From the NCBI GenBank assembly GCA_037043235.1, contig JAWRVZ010000093.1, positions 2,035,001-2,099,000 on the forward strand: 64,000 nucleotides of DNA. The letters run 5' to 3'. Shown here piece after piece: positions 34,175 through 46,999 of the stretch; the stretch's first letter is position 1; the number at the start of each line of letters is the position of its first letter. Under the pieces are notes generated by a model, which saw only the letters and a list, made by a program, of their open reading frames with translations, made no database searches and was not told the DNA's origin. Both the position numbers and the translations under genes were made by a program. This stretch comes from Rhodeus uyekii (Eukaryota > Chordata > Actinopteri > Cypriniformes > Acheilognathidae).

Positions 34175-35751
34175 TTAAGTAGGTCAAAACAACTAAGCTA
34201 ACCGCATTTAATGTTAATATTATTTCCGTAATAATTCCTCACTTTATAAGTATGTTGAAATGTACTAGTTTTTCAGAAGGACCTTCATGTCATCCCAAAC
34301 TTTTTTCTTCTGTTGAACACAAATGGAGAAGTTTTTCCAACATATTCAAGCTGGTCTTTTCCATACAGTAAATTAAGCCAAAGGCTGTCAATCTCCAAAG
34401 AAAAATAAAAATCATTTGAAAGATGAAAAATAAAAGCCATCAAGTGGACGAAAATATAAGCGACAGCTTCCATATCCCAATTTAAAATATAGAACTACAT
34501 TTTAAGATTGAAAAAGAAACACCTAATAATAATCGTTGTATAGTGCATAAGATGGGCATTGCACTCTTACCAATTGGTATGCATGCCCTATAATATGGCA
34601 CATAAATTGTCAGTAAATAACTATGGCATGACATTCAAGAAGGCTTCCTGGTCACTGGCAGCAAGTCTTGTGACTCTTGACACAAAAGACGCTTCGAAGC
34701 TTGACATCTCACAGCCCAGTGACTCCAGGACTAAATGACCTGTCAGCTCTGCAATCTGTGGCACTACGACATCTCAATTCCACATTCAGTACAGCTCAGG
34801 ATAAAACACAGTTCGGGGATTCACTGAGAATGAATTGAACTTGCTGATAGATCTGCATGCACTGTCTGAATTGTTTTAGTACCCGTTTCACTACAAGAAT
34901 TATGCAAATCACACATGCAAAAGTCTGAGCTGAACACAATTTGGATGCCAAAGTTTGAGAGTTTTGTTGAGGAGGATGCAGCAGACTTGAACATACTTTG
35001 GCAAACAATACACTATTTAAGTTCCTTATTCACAACCTATTCAAATCAGGTAACAGAGCAAACAGACCAACAAAATGCAATTCACATTGTCCAATTCCCG
35101 GTGCATGTGAATGCTAAGTTGTGCAATATACAGCATCACATAATAATATAGCAGAATGTTATAATTAAAATATTTTTACTGGAATAATAATGGGCCTCTT
35201 TATGTTCAAGATCTTTATGTTCAAGATCATACAATGGCATTGCATTGACAGTGTCCATCATGCAAAGTCACTCCAGCACATCCCAAAGACTTTCAGTGGA
35301 CTTAAGCTCTGGACTCAGAGGTGCCAATCCAAGTGGGAAAATTATTTCCCCCGACCATTCTTTCACAACCTGAGCCAATAAATCTTGACATTGTTATCCT
35401 GGAATATGGCCATGATGTGTTTTCCTACATGGCTGTTTAAGAAATGAAAACCTGCACACTCCATCAATCAGTGTTAGAAAAACTGCTGCCAACACATGAC
35501 AAGCTAGCAACATAATAATCACTGCAATAATGATCCAATCATAGGCTGTTAAACATTTGTCTATTTAAATCCAAACAGCTACTTTTTTAAATTTAAATTC
35601 AGTTCACTACCTGAATGTTTTATTTTTGTATTTTAGATATATCTTAAATTAATAAGCCTAATTAGGTGTTTGTGGAGAAATGAATGATGGTGACTTAATG
35701 TTACCCAATTACAACAGGTTTACATGCATTCAAGGTCATAGAATACTTTTT

Positions 35752-35790
<39 letters not shown>
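34175..35790. other. Intergenic with MITE-like fragment
   Basis: 34265-34490 contains CATGTCATCCCAAAC and TTCTGTTGAACACAAA, a piece of the abundant MITE family. A 16-bp unit (TTTATGTTCAAGATC) is duplicated at 35200-35230. (TA)n at 35756-35790. No gene. Confidence 0.5.
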
Positions 35791-35795
<5 letters not shown>

Positions 35796-36960
35796 TCACC
35801 TAAAGGATTATTAGAAACACCATACTTATACTGTGTTTGACCCTCTTTCGCCTTCAGAACTGCCTTAATTTTATGTGGCATTGATTCAACAAGGTGCTGA
35901 AAGCATTCTTTACAAATGTTGGCCCATATTGATAGGAGCATCTTGCAGTTGATGGAGATTTGTGGGATTTACATCCAGGGCACGAAGCTCCTGACCCAAC
36001 ACATTCCAAAGATGCTCTATTGGGTTGAGATCTGGTGACTGTGGGGGCATTTTAGTGCAGTGAACTCATTGTCATGTTCAAGAAACCAATATGAAATGAT
36101 TCGAGCTTTGATCAGAGGATGGGTACATGGTGGTCATAAAGGGATGGACATGGTCAGAAACAATGCTCAGGTAGGCCGTGGCATTTAAACGAAGCCCAAC
36201 TGGCACTAAGGGGCCTAAAGTGTGCCAAGAAAAAAAATCTCCCACACCATTACACCACCACCACCAGCCTGTACAGTGGTAACAAGGCATGATGGCTCAA
36301 TGTTCTCATTCTGTTTATGCCAAATCCTGACTCTACCATCTGAATGTCTCAACAGAAATCGAGACTCAACAGACCAGGCAACATTTTTCCAGTCTTCAAC
36401 TGTCCAATTTTGGTGAGCTTGTGCAAATTGTAGCCTCTTTTTCCTATTTGTAGTGCAGATTAGTGGTACCCAGTGGGGTCTTCTGCTGTTGTAGCCCATT
36501 CGACTCAAGGTTGTGCGTATTGTGCTTCACAAATGCTTTGCTGCATACATCGGTTGTAACGAATGGTTATTTCAGTCAAAGTTGCTCTTCTATCAGTTTG
36601 AATCAGTCGGCCCATTCTCCTCTGACCTCTGGCATCAACAAGGCATTTTCGCCCACAGGACTGCCGCATACTGGATGTTTTTCCCTTTTCACACCATTCT
36701 TTGTAAACCCTAGAAATGGTTGTGCCTGAAAATCCCAGTAACTGAGCAAATTGTGAAATACTCTGGCACCAACAACCATGCCACTCTCAAAATTGCTTAA
36801 ATCATCTTTCTTTCCCATTTTGACATTCAGTTTGGAGTTTAGGAGATTGTCTTGACTGGGACCAATCCCGAAATGCAAATTGCCATGTGATTGGTTGATT
36901 AGATAATTACATTAATGAGAACATTATTGAACAGGTGTCTCTAATAATCCTTTAGGTGAG
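35791..36960 (-). mobile_element. Tc1-type transposon B
   Basis: Left CACTCACCTAAAGGATTATT and right (reverse complement) ACTCACCTAAAGGATTATTA are terminal repeats lying inside TA repeats (35756-35790 and 36960-36976). About 1.17 kb, shortened by internal deletions. The transposase is on the minus strand. Confidence 0.9.
35985..36840 (-). pseudogene. Tc1-type transposase, catalytically dead copy
   Basis: Minus-strand fragments in order. The N-terminus starts near 36818 (MGKKDDLSNFE). A middle frame (36215-36508) has RRPHWVPL and SVESRFLLRHSDGRVRIWHK. The C-terminal SPDLNPIEHLW region lies near 36010-36040. In the middle frame the first catalytic Asp (expected WSDESRF) is Val. A deletion near 36108 has removed the segment that would carry the second Asp (DNAPCH). 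Frameshifts separate the pieces. Non-functional on several counts. Confidence 0.85.
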
Positions 36961-38470
36961 TATATATATATATATAGGCTTTTTTTCTGGTTACTTTTCA
37001 AAGACAATATAAGTATTTGAGTTCATTTTTCTCCTGTGTCAAAAGACAATATTGTAATTAATGTAACTTGAATGCACAGAGGTTCATTTAAGTGTAGTTA
37101 TAAAGGGCTATTGTTTTGGAAACGATGCATCACATTGATTTTGTAGAATCTGTCGATAAATTAAATGCATGCACATCCACAACTATGAGCCAGATTGTAG
37201 CAACGAAGTACTTGTTTGCTTCAGCTAATAGCACATTTAGTACACGATTATTGATTCTACAGTATTCACTTCATTATGGATGTAAATATATGGGCATACC
37301 AAACAAAGCCGCATTTGAGCAAAATAAACAGCTATAATACTGCCAATCAATAATTCATCACATCACACACTGATAAGTTATTATGAACTATACATTTCAT
37401 TATGCTCCACTAATCACAGTCACAAAAGCAGGACAACAATATCAAGGGACACTTTTCACTTAATCAATATGGAAACATTTTCAGAAAGTGAAATTCTGTA
37501 TAGGATCCATACCTTGAGGTCTAGGTTTTAAAAAGTGATTGAATTTTTCCACCATTACTTCACCCCCAAAAAAGAGATATTGTTCATTGAACTCCTACTG
37601 TTGGAATAAGTTTTCATAATGTTTTATACACATTGATTTGAGAAGAATAAAAATATATTTCTATAACACTATCTGGAGTCACATATATGGTGTTGAGATG
37701 CAATCAGTAAAACAATTAGGAGATTTATGAAACAGCAACAATGGAAAATCCGATAACATGACAATTAACGCGATATATTTTTTTGTATATTACTATGTGT
37801 GATGCATATGTTAACAGTGTTATTTTAATGTTGTCATTAGTATTATTTAGCATAATTGCTGCAGTGTCCACCTGAAGCTTCTCGGATGAGTAGCAATACC
37901 TTGTCCTGGGATTCATTGAGCGATGAACTTAAGATACAAGGCTTCTTTTTTTCCAAGGGATGAGACTGCAGTGGAGGAAACCAGCTGTTAGCCATTTGTC
38001 TTCATATGGTCAATGAACCAGTATTCAACACACAGCTGCTCCTGAGGATCCCACTTATTAAGCACATCTGTTGTGCTAGAGAACATGGCTGGGGAAATTT
38101 TCCATCTAAAAATGAAAACTTTAAACGTTTTAAAGATTCTTTAAAATAACTTGTGTATAGACAAAACAAATAGAATTAATGTAATTAAATAATTAGAATA
38201 TTATCGATATCAGGTAAAAACCTCATATGTCCAAAACTGCTACTTGTCATGAAAAGGAAAAAGCATTATGTTTTAAAATAATTAAACAAGGTGTTATCAA
38301 AGTTGATAGAGGGTCTGCACATTATATTATAAATATTAATCGAAAATCAAGCTCAGTGAAGTTACAGAGCTTAAGACCAATGAATTTCAGACAAACAAAT
38401 TTTTTTTCATCATTAGAATGGCCGATCCAAGTCAGTGCATCACATTACTTACAGTTTATAGTTTACTTTA
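36961..38470. other. Intergenic, AT-rich
   Basis: No gene seen. The TA repeat at 36960-36976 is the other half of the Tc1 target. Confidence 0.5.
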
Positions 38471-38474
38471 GCAA

Positions 38475-39480
38475 CAGTGGTGTGAAAAAGAGTTTACCCC
38501 CTTCTTGATTTCTTACTTTTCGGATGCTTGTCACACTTAAATGTTTCAGATCATAATTTTTTTTTTTAATATTAATAAAATAACCCAAGTAAACACGAAA
38601 AGGATTTTATGAAGGTTCATATTAAGGAAAACATAACTGTGGTTGAGTTCTGAGTTTAATTTCTCTAGCTACATCAATTCCTAGTCAAGAAATCACTTAA
38701 ATAGGACCTGCCTGGCAAAGTAAAGTAGAACAGAAGATCTTCAAAAGCTATACATCATGCAGAGAACCAAGTAAATTCAGGAACAAATGATAAAGAATGT
38801 AACTGAGATCTGGAAAAGGTTACAGGGAACCACAGTGAGAGTGTGACCGGCCAACCAAAATTACCCCAAGAGCGCAGCGATGACTCATTCACGAGGTCAC
38901 AAAAGACCCTACAACAACATCCAAAGAACTGCAGGCCTCACTTGTCTCAGTTAAGGTCAGTGTTCATGACTCCAGCATAAGAAAGGGACTGGGAAAAATT
39001 GGCCTGCATTGCAGAGTTCCAAGACAAAAACCACTGCTAAGCAAAATGAACATTAAAGCTCATCTTTTTTTGCCAGAAAATATACTGATTATATATTGTA
39101 TTGTATAGAATTTTCTGAAAATACTTTGTGGACTGACGAGAGTAAAGTTTAACTTTTTGAAAGGTGTGTGTCCTATTACATATACATCACTGAATTTCAT
39201 AAAATAACTTATATCAACAGTAAAATATGGTGGTGGTAGTGTGATGGTCTGAGGCTGTTTTGCTGCATTAGGATGTGGAAAACTTGCTATAATAAATTAA
39301 ACCTGAAATTGAAATAAATGAATTGTCCTGTCTACCAAATAATTCTGAAGGAGAATGTCCGGCCATCTGTTTGTGACCTCAAGCTGAAGCAAACTTGGAT
39401 TCTGCAGAAGGACAATGATCCAAAACACACCAAGGCTATCACTGCTATTAGGTTTAAGGTGCAAATTCTTTATCACACAG
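38475..39480 (+). mobile_element. Tc1-type transposon C, heavily decayed
   Basis: Left end CAGTGGTGTGAAAAAGAG, then CACACTTAAATGTTTCAGAT, as in a common fish Tc1 family. Plus-strand transposase remnants: GCTTGTCTC region, SIRKGLGKIGLHC (about 38975-39010), KYGGGSVMV (about 39225-39250) and QNDPKHTKAI (about 39419-39445), separated by stops and frameshifts. A right terminal repeat was not found. Older than copies A and B. Confidence 0.75.
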
Positions 39481-41398
39481 GTTAAAAGAGTGTGTAGGTC
39501 TATATATATGTACATAGATATACATTAGTATGATATTCTGGTCCCTATATACTGTATGACATTTCAATGCAAATTTTTTTTTTATTATGTATGCGGAAAT
39601 AGTGATTTTGTTCATTCAAAAAAAAAAAAAAAAAACACACCTCTCCTCAATGAACCACATGATTCGAAGTATCACTCATGTCCGTAGCACAAACCGTAAT
39701 AGTGATACAAAGGCAAGTATTGCTATGAACTGTGAAGGCACTCAAAAGTTTTTTCAAAATTGAGGACTGGTGTTCAGAACTCTTTTCTTTCCTGATACAT
39801 TATGAGAGATACATAATGAAGTGAATGTCGTTCACCTTCCTTTTGTCCTTGCTCCACTCTCGGGCACACTATGGGGTCCACGGGGCTTGAGCGCTCCACT
39901 TGCTGTCCGTCTCCCATTGTGCCGACTCTGAACGGATGGATTTATCTCTATTTGATTAATACGCTTCCCTCTGCATTGTCAATATTGTTTCTCTCTGCAT
40001 GTTATCTCTGGTCCAGAATGTGCATATCGCCAGGCAGGGTGAATATGATGAAATACATTCAGAGGATTTGCTGTGTACTGGTGAATATTGGTTTGAGATT
40101 CTTTTGAGGGCAAATAGATTCATCCTTGATTGATTTTACCAGCACAACTATTCAGATGGTGCTTGCCTTTGCTTTATGGAAAGTAAGATGTTTCTGCCTT
40201 CATGAGCATTGTGAGGGTGCATTGTTTTGTTACAATAAAGGATGAACTTTAGTACAGACCTGACGCCGCAAATGCAGAAAATGTTTGTTTTTCTGCTTTA
40301 GATATATAATCTATCATTAACATTAAATTTAACATTATGTATGCAGGCATATCCTTAGAGACGAAGCTGCAAATGTAGGATGAATTTCCATAAAATTTGC
40401 ATCTTTGCAAGGACATGAAAAGGTATTGTGTGTGTTCAACAAAGCAATGTGTTTCAGTTCAATCACGTTCAGAGCAAAAATTACCCTCGGTGTGAGGCTA
40501 AATATGTCTTTGGAAGTCTTTGAAAGTCCCTGTCTTTGCAATTTAAGGACAAATGCTAATCAGTTATTATTAAAGTACTTAAAAACACATGATAAATATA
40601 AACATTCCAATATTAGTCATTTTAACTAAGGTTTACATATCTGCATTTAAAATGTATTTAGAATGTATTTAAAAGCACCAAAATACCAACCATATATTTA
40701 AGAGAATATCATACACAATTTAAAAACAGATGCTGTTGTAGCATAGACTAATCAAGCTATCAGTGTTAAACTAGTTCCTATGCATGACTATTTGCAGCTG
40801 TGTCTTGTAACTGTCCTCAGAAACAGAGTTTATAAGATGAGGTCACTTTGTTATAAAGTTTTACCGCCGTCATTTACACTCGGCTTTAGTTTACAAGCCT
40901 CTGTGGCGTCTAACCTGATTAGAATGAAATCTAAATGCCAATCTGAGATCATTTTCCACTTCAGTGTAGCTCTTCCCATGAGAATAAATCTCCCTTTAAT
41001 GTCACTGCTTATTAAAATGGACTATTTATAATTTTCCAATTTATTAAGAAATTATGCACTTACTATCAAGTGGATACAGACATCTGATATTTCACCAGTT
41101 TGTTGCAGAGGACATATTTACAGTAAGCTTAACATTTTATTACAAGTGTTTATATGTTCAGATTTGAAATTTTGTACACAGACCTTTATAATTACTTTGT
41201 TATTTTGCTTAATGAAATGTATTAATGCCTCTGTTCCCTAAGAAACGAACAGCAAGTTCATAAGAGTGATTATGCAGATGAAGAGACAAGATACTTATTG
41301 CTGTCTAGCTCATCTTTCAGGGAGGTGCACGCACACATCATTACCATGTAACACAAGCTGATTGGCCTCAGATCCTGCACCCAATTAGATTGCTTAGC
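39481..41398. other. Intergenic, no gene seen
   Basis: Poly(A) near 39618-39635. 39830-40100 is somewhat more complex but without a clear signal. Confidence 0.5.
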
Positions 41399-41668
41399 AT
41401 CAGTAGCATCAGAGGATGGGTACATGGTGGTCATAAAGGGATGGACATGGTCAGAAACAATGCTCAGGTAGGCCGTGGCATTTAATCGAAGCCCAACTGG
41501 CACTGAGGGGCCTAAAGTGTGCCAAGAAAACATCCCCCACACCATTACACCACCACCACCAGCCTGCACATTAGTAACAAGGCATGAGGGATCCATGTTC
41601 TCTTTCTGTTTATGCCAAATTCTGACTACCATCTGAATGTCTCAAAAGAAATCGAGACTCAAGACTAT
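41399..41668 (-). mobile_element. Tc1 fragment (same family as element B)
   Basis: Close match to 36108-36376. The minus frame reads RIWHKQKENMDPSCLV, GGGGVMVWGMFSWHTLGP and SDHVHPFMTTMYPSSD. Both ends are truncated, with no terminal repeats, so it is an orphan internal piece. Confidence 0.85.
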
Positions 41669-42119
41669 TATAGAAATCGAGGTGAGTGTGTGTTTTAATA
41701 TATTAAAAGTACATCTATTTCGCATCTGTAATACAATCTAATCACAAACATATTTACATTGTTTTATTTGTAAAATTTCTGATATTTAGCTACTATATTA
41801 ACTTGTCAACCAATCAGTCAAATCTTAGGATCAATTCATTACAAAACATTTTGTTTTCTGCTCAGTTATTGATTTTGTTGCTGACTTGAGAACCACAGTG
41901 TAAACATTTTTTTACATTACTCCAACTTTATTGAAGTACATTTTACAATAAATACTATTTCAGACGTTCTACTTTCATTTCATGTTATAATTCAATATGT
42001 TACCTGCCGTTTCTTAAGAATTATTAGTACATTTACCAGTAATATTTGAGTGAAAACTGTTTCTATAGCATTTTTTTCAGGGCACTTAGAATGATTTCAA
42101 TTAATTGAAAATAGACAAA
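41669..42119. other. Intergenic, AT-rich
   Basis: No feature recognised. Confidence 0.5.
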
Positions 42120-42610
42120 TTGGACATCATCACTTTCTATTATTGTCAATGCCAGAAATCCATTTCTAGCTAACTCATTTGCAATGTCATGGTTACAACC
42201 TGCCGAGATGCCTCGTTATTCATAGGCATCTTTCCATATTTCATTACAAAAAAGGCAAAGAAATGCATGTGCTAATGAGGACGGATTACACTATTCAGTA
42301 TCAACGTCTTGGAAGGATTACCTTGAGCAGACAAAACGACATCCAGAGGTTGCACCCGGGGAAATTAATCTGTTTCAGACGATTGCACACATAAAGTGCC
42401 AGAGCATTATCAAAAAAATGAACTGGAAGCAAATTAAATGCTTCCCACTTTTTTGATTGTCATGTTAGAGGAATGACGAAAAGGCAAATCCATAGCGGTC
42501 TGTGACATTCTTTCCTTCAAAATTAATACTAGCTAAATATCTGAGACAGATGATGACAGGCATTTGACATGTGCCAGCCGTCGGGATGAGAGCCGAGAAT
42601 CTGTGCCTTT
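42120..42610. promoter_or_regulatory. Candidate conserved enhancer block
   Basis: Complex sequence with GTGCTAATGAGGAC, GGGGAAATTAATCTG, CAGATGATGACAGGCATTTG and TTGAATTAAGG, bounded on the right by a MITE. Inference only. Confidence 0.3.
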
Positions 42611-42634
42611 GAATTAAGGAAGACTCATACAGGT

Positions 42635-42839
42635 TTAAAAGGATAGTTCACCCAAAAAAGGAAAGTCTGTCATAATTTTCTGAAACTCATATCGTTCCAA
42701 ACCTATATTCTGTTTTCCCCCCGTTGCAGGAAGAGTCTTCACATTCACATTATCAAATGACTTTACTAAGATGCTAGGATGGCTTGAGGGTGAGTAAATT
42801 ATGGGATCATTTTCATTTTTGGGTGAACTAACCATTTAA
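42635..42839. mobile_element. Palindromic MITE, both ends present
   Basis: TAAAAGGATAGTTCACCC at the left and GGGTGAACTAACCATTTA at the right form the terminal inverted repeats of the abundant family. Interior GAGGGTGAGTAAATTATGG is diagnostic of the right arm. About 205 bp. Confidence 0.85.
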
Positions 42840-43779
42840 ATTATTTATGTATAATGCATTATAAAGATATTAATTTTGATTATCCAGCCTATTATATCAC
42901 ATGCCAGGTTTTACAGGGTTTAATTAAGGGGACCATAAAGTCACTATAGATTTGCTACATAAATTAATCAGAAAATGCTTCTACAATATGTCATAACACA
43001 GGTGTCATTATCCGACAGGTGATCCAAACATTTAGTGAGGAAAATCTGAAGGGTTTTAAATATTTAGTCCAAAAAGCCATCAAAGATATCCGATTCATCC
43101 CACATATTTCATCTTGGTTTCTGGAGCCTCACTCTTTCTGTTTTATGTTCACGATTACAAGAAACCTGGAATAAAACAAAACAGGCAGCTTTCGGATTTC
43201 TCTGTCAGCTTTCAGCAAACATCAAAAGCAATGTGCAACAAGGCGCGCTAGGTAAACAATTCATTAAAAGTGGAGGCTGCCCCCAATCCACAAACATGGG
43301 GTGGTTCAATGCCCCTGACAGGAAATGCAGAAATGCTGCCACAAACAGGCACTCCCATTTAATAGGTATTATTCTTTTGAACATCAGTCAGATCATGAGT
43401 GATGTGAAAAAGGAGCAAATTTATGTTTTAAATCTTGAGATTCACAGTGTTTGCTCATGAATAATTAAAGCATAGTGATTACAGCTTTATGGTACAGCAA
43501 TCGAGAATGTGTAAGACCATAAACTGTGTTTAAACATTAAATCTTACAAATTGTACAACTCTCAAGCGGTTAAAAAAAACTGCATGCATTTGTGAAAGGA
43601 CATTGATTTGGTGGTGCTTTTAAAATGGTAATCCCACCTCTCATAAAAAATTGACTACTGGGTTTAAGAGATATAACCTGTTTAGATGGAAAGGATCTCA
43701 AGCCACGGTACTACGTGGAAAATAAATTCCAGCACAGCGTTAAAACAAAGATAATGAAATGACCCTTCACAATAGATAA
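42840..43779. other. Intergenic, no feature seen
   Basis: No gene or recognisable repeat. Confidence 0.5.
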
Positions 43780-45060
43780 TACTTTACAGATTTTTGACTG
43801 CTGCGCTGCTGTTTCCTGTCTGCTCGAGTGGATTGCGTTTGTAGCGTCGTATAAACTCGTTTTTGTTTTAGATCTTAAACTCAACATTAGTTTATATTGC
43901 TAAATACAATATTACATTATTTAATAAATTGTAATCGTTAGCTTTAATCTAAGTCGCTTAACGAGTTGTGCTATCTTACTTAATTACTGTCTGTGCATAC
44001 AGCGTTTTCTCGCTCGCGCCTTTTTTCAAAGTTCATCAAACAACTGGTGAGTTGGATCAACACACGCGGTGAGTCATGTCATCTTCTCCTGTAATTGTTA
44101 CATGTACTGCCTGCTTCATGCATAGTTAGTCTGTCTCTGTCAGCAGTCAGGGCTTCACATGGGATAAATGTAGGGACATAGTCAGGCTGACAGAGAAGAT
44201 TTCAGAATTAGAGACACACATCCAAACTTTAATCGAGGATAGTAAGAATGCAAGGGCTTTAGATGCTACTTTGGATGCGACTAGCTTAGCAAACCCTGTA
44301 CATTCTTCTTTTCAGGTTGTAGAGCCCGTGCAGCAGGGCAACTGGGTAACTGCGAGACGGCATAATCGCGAGTAAAAAAAAAAACACTGTTCCATTTCGA
44401 TTAGAACACCAAACAGGTTCTCCCCACTCAGTGATGCACCCACTGAGAAACCTGTTGAAAGAACCCTAGTGATTCTATTGCTCGGAATGTGAAAAAGACT
44501 CCAGCCACATGTTTGCCGGGGGCCAGAGCGCCTCACAAATTTAAAATTGCTGGCTAAGGCTAATCGTAAATATTCTAAGATTGTTATTCACGTCGGTGTT
44601 AATGATGTCTGACTTCGCTAGTCGGAGATCACTAAAACTAATATTAAAGGGGTGTGTGAACTCGCAAGTATGATGTCAGGCATTGTAATTTGCTCTGGCC
44701 CTCTCTGGTCCCCCGACTGAGCCCGGTTTTTGCTCCATTCCGTTCCGTTCATTCATTACGTCGCCTGCTAGAGTTTTAGTTCCTTGCCGCTGTCGCCTAT
44801 GGCTTGCTCAGTTGGGGACACTTAACACTTAATATTCATCAATTGTTTTAATTCGCCTGCTCTTTTAAGGCTGCTGTTCAGCCAAACAAACTTTGTTTAT
44901 ATTGTTTTCCTGTGACCACTGTAAAGCTGCTTTGAAACAATCTGTATTGACTTGACAATCAACTCTGTACAAGAGCAACATATGGAAATGTATCTGTTCA
45001 ATAAAATACCTTACTTTCCTGTTGAGAAATAAAAACACCATCTCTGTGTCTTTTACAGAG
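43780..45060 (+). mobile_element. Retroelement-like dispersed unit with SGNH-type ORF remnant
   Basis: A unit I recognise as repeated many times in cyprinid genomes: a 5' leader, an ORF starting MSSSP with a coiled region (about 44150-44260), an SGNH-hydrolase-like block, and a 3' part ending in GTAAAGCTGCTTTGAAACAA. CR1-like LINEs and Ngaro-type elements both encode SGNH domains, and no reverse transcriptase or recombinase is visible here to decide between them. Confidence 0.55.
44076..44705 (+). pseudogene. SGNH-hydrolase-like ORF of a dispersed repeat, broken
   Basis: From the ATG at 44076: MSSSPVIVTCTACF, then an in-frame stop at 44127-44129. Beyond it in a continuing frame come KISELETHIQTLIEDSKNA (coiled coil), a VVEPVQQGNWVTARRHN block, then after shifts NRFSPLSDAPTEKP and KIVIHVGVNDV, the latter resembling the HxGxND block of SGNH hydrolases. 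The GDS block that should hold the catalytic Ser is not intact. At least one stop and two frameshifts make it a pseudogene. Confidence 0.55.
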
Positions 45061-46019
45061 CATTTTAAATCTCTCAGTTTGCAAGGTCTCGGAAAAGCCA
45101 AGCCAATGTTTATTCTTGTTTTATTACGAGCTCTGTTCAGTTACTTTTTTAAATGCCAATTCCCCAGATGTTGTAGAGTAAGCTGCCCTATGTCAAACTT
45201 TCTCTCTCGGTTTTGACAACTAACCTCTACTACACTCAAGTGTCACAGACAAGTGACCAATCCTGAGTTGCGACATCACTACACATATTCTACCAGCACG
45301 ATTAGCCAACCATCCCAAGAATTCCAGGGTGAGAACCAAGGCTCAAGTGGAAATAAAACTGGAAGTGTTCGGCCCAACACTGCAAACCCAGCTTTTTTTT
45401 TTTCTTTTTCATTTTGAACCTATTTTTAAATGCATAATTTACCTTTAAAATGATATACAACTAAATAATATATATTAAATCACACTACCAGGAGTGTAAT
45501 CACTTCCCTACAAGATTGAAGCGGTATTATTTCTACATGATACACAGTAAGCTGGTTTTACAAAAATCTCAAAAGTCTTGTTAGTCAGTCCAAATTCAAT
45601 ATCCATCTGTGAACTACAAAAAATGTACAAATACCTTTCAAGCTATATTCATGGTTTGAAATCCTACTCAAAATCACATTTCTGGAAATCTGTTTCAGCC
45701 TGACCGGTCTGACTTTCTCACGCCGCGTAAAATGCAAACAACAGATGTTGTTTCAGGAAACATGTTGAAAGTTGTTGTAAAAAACAAGGTTTCAATATCA
45801 GAATTCCAAATGGAAGCTGTACTTCTGACTAAAATTATTTTGGTTATTTTACATCATTTCACAGGAGTCAAGTATATATATATATATATATATATATATG
45901 AATTATTGATTATTTTACAATGACTTCAAACATGATTTACACAGCCATAATTTAGAGCTAGAAGCATATGTCTTTCTTATAATTAACTTTGACTGTGATA
46001 AGTGAGAGGTGAAGCAACT
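45061..46019. other. Intergenic with (TA)n
   Basis: A TA microsatellite at 45872-45899 and a T-rich run near 45394. No gene. Confidence 0.5.
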
Positions 46020-46925
46020 TACAAGTGCCAACATTGTGGAAAGAAAAGTGCACTTTAGTATACTTTTGTAAAACGTGTACTTTTTTATATTATAAAAAAT
46101 AATGTACTTTAAAAGGAACAAACTTAAGTGTGAATTATATTTAATGTTTTTGGCAAACTAAATGCATTTGATATGTAATTGATTTCAACCATCATAGATT
46201 ACATTTACATTACATGCAGTAATTTTTTAACATTTTAATTGGGACTTGAATTTGTATATGTCATTTCATAATTGCTTCTAGTTTATACAATGTTGTTAAA
46301 GTGCACTGCTCAATGTACTGACTAGAAACTAATGTGAATTAAAATATACTTATATAAAATATACAACACTATCACAGTATGTTTGTAGGAAGTAAGCGTA
46401 CAATGAAGGAGAATTTAAGGTTTTAATCATAAACCCAAATGAAAAAAAAAAAACACACAAGAAAAACACAAATCAATAAAAGAATGGACAGAGACTAAGG
46501 GAGAACTCAGGGTATGCATGACCAAACAAAGGGAACTAATGAGCTAATTAACAAGGTGATTGACAGGATGAGCTGAATAAAACAAGCAGGAGAACATGAA
46601 TGAAGAAAATACTGACACTTAAGTTGAAATTATAGTCAATTATTGTACATGCACTTTAGAATATTAGTCAAAACATCAAAATAAGTTTATGTAAAACACT
46701 ACAAAATAATAATTATTTAAAATGTGTTCAAGTAAAACTTAAGACAATTTTTATAAAGTGCACTTATGTTAAAATTACTCTCATTAAAGTGTACTCTCTT
46801 TAAGCACACTTTAATTTTTATTATATTATCTGCAAGTACACTTTTTAAAAAGTATATTTTCAAGACTTGAAGTACACAAAAACTACACTATCAACACAAT
46901 TAAGCACACTTCTTTTTCAAAAGGG
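46020..46925. repeat. AT-rich dispersed repeat, copy 2
   Basis: Many short motifs such as AGTGCACTT, AGTACACTT and AGTATAC on both strands, and shared segments with 17100-17637. A different, A-rich piece (about 46440-46615, GCTGAATAAAACAAGCAGGAG) looks inserted. Confidence 0.4.
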
Positions 46926-46999
46926 CATGCAGTAGATACAGTTTGCTAAGATGGTCTGAATTATTCCAATGAGTCATTAAAGATTATTAATACACACAG

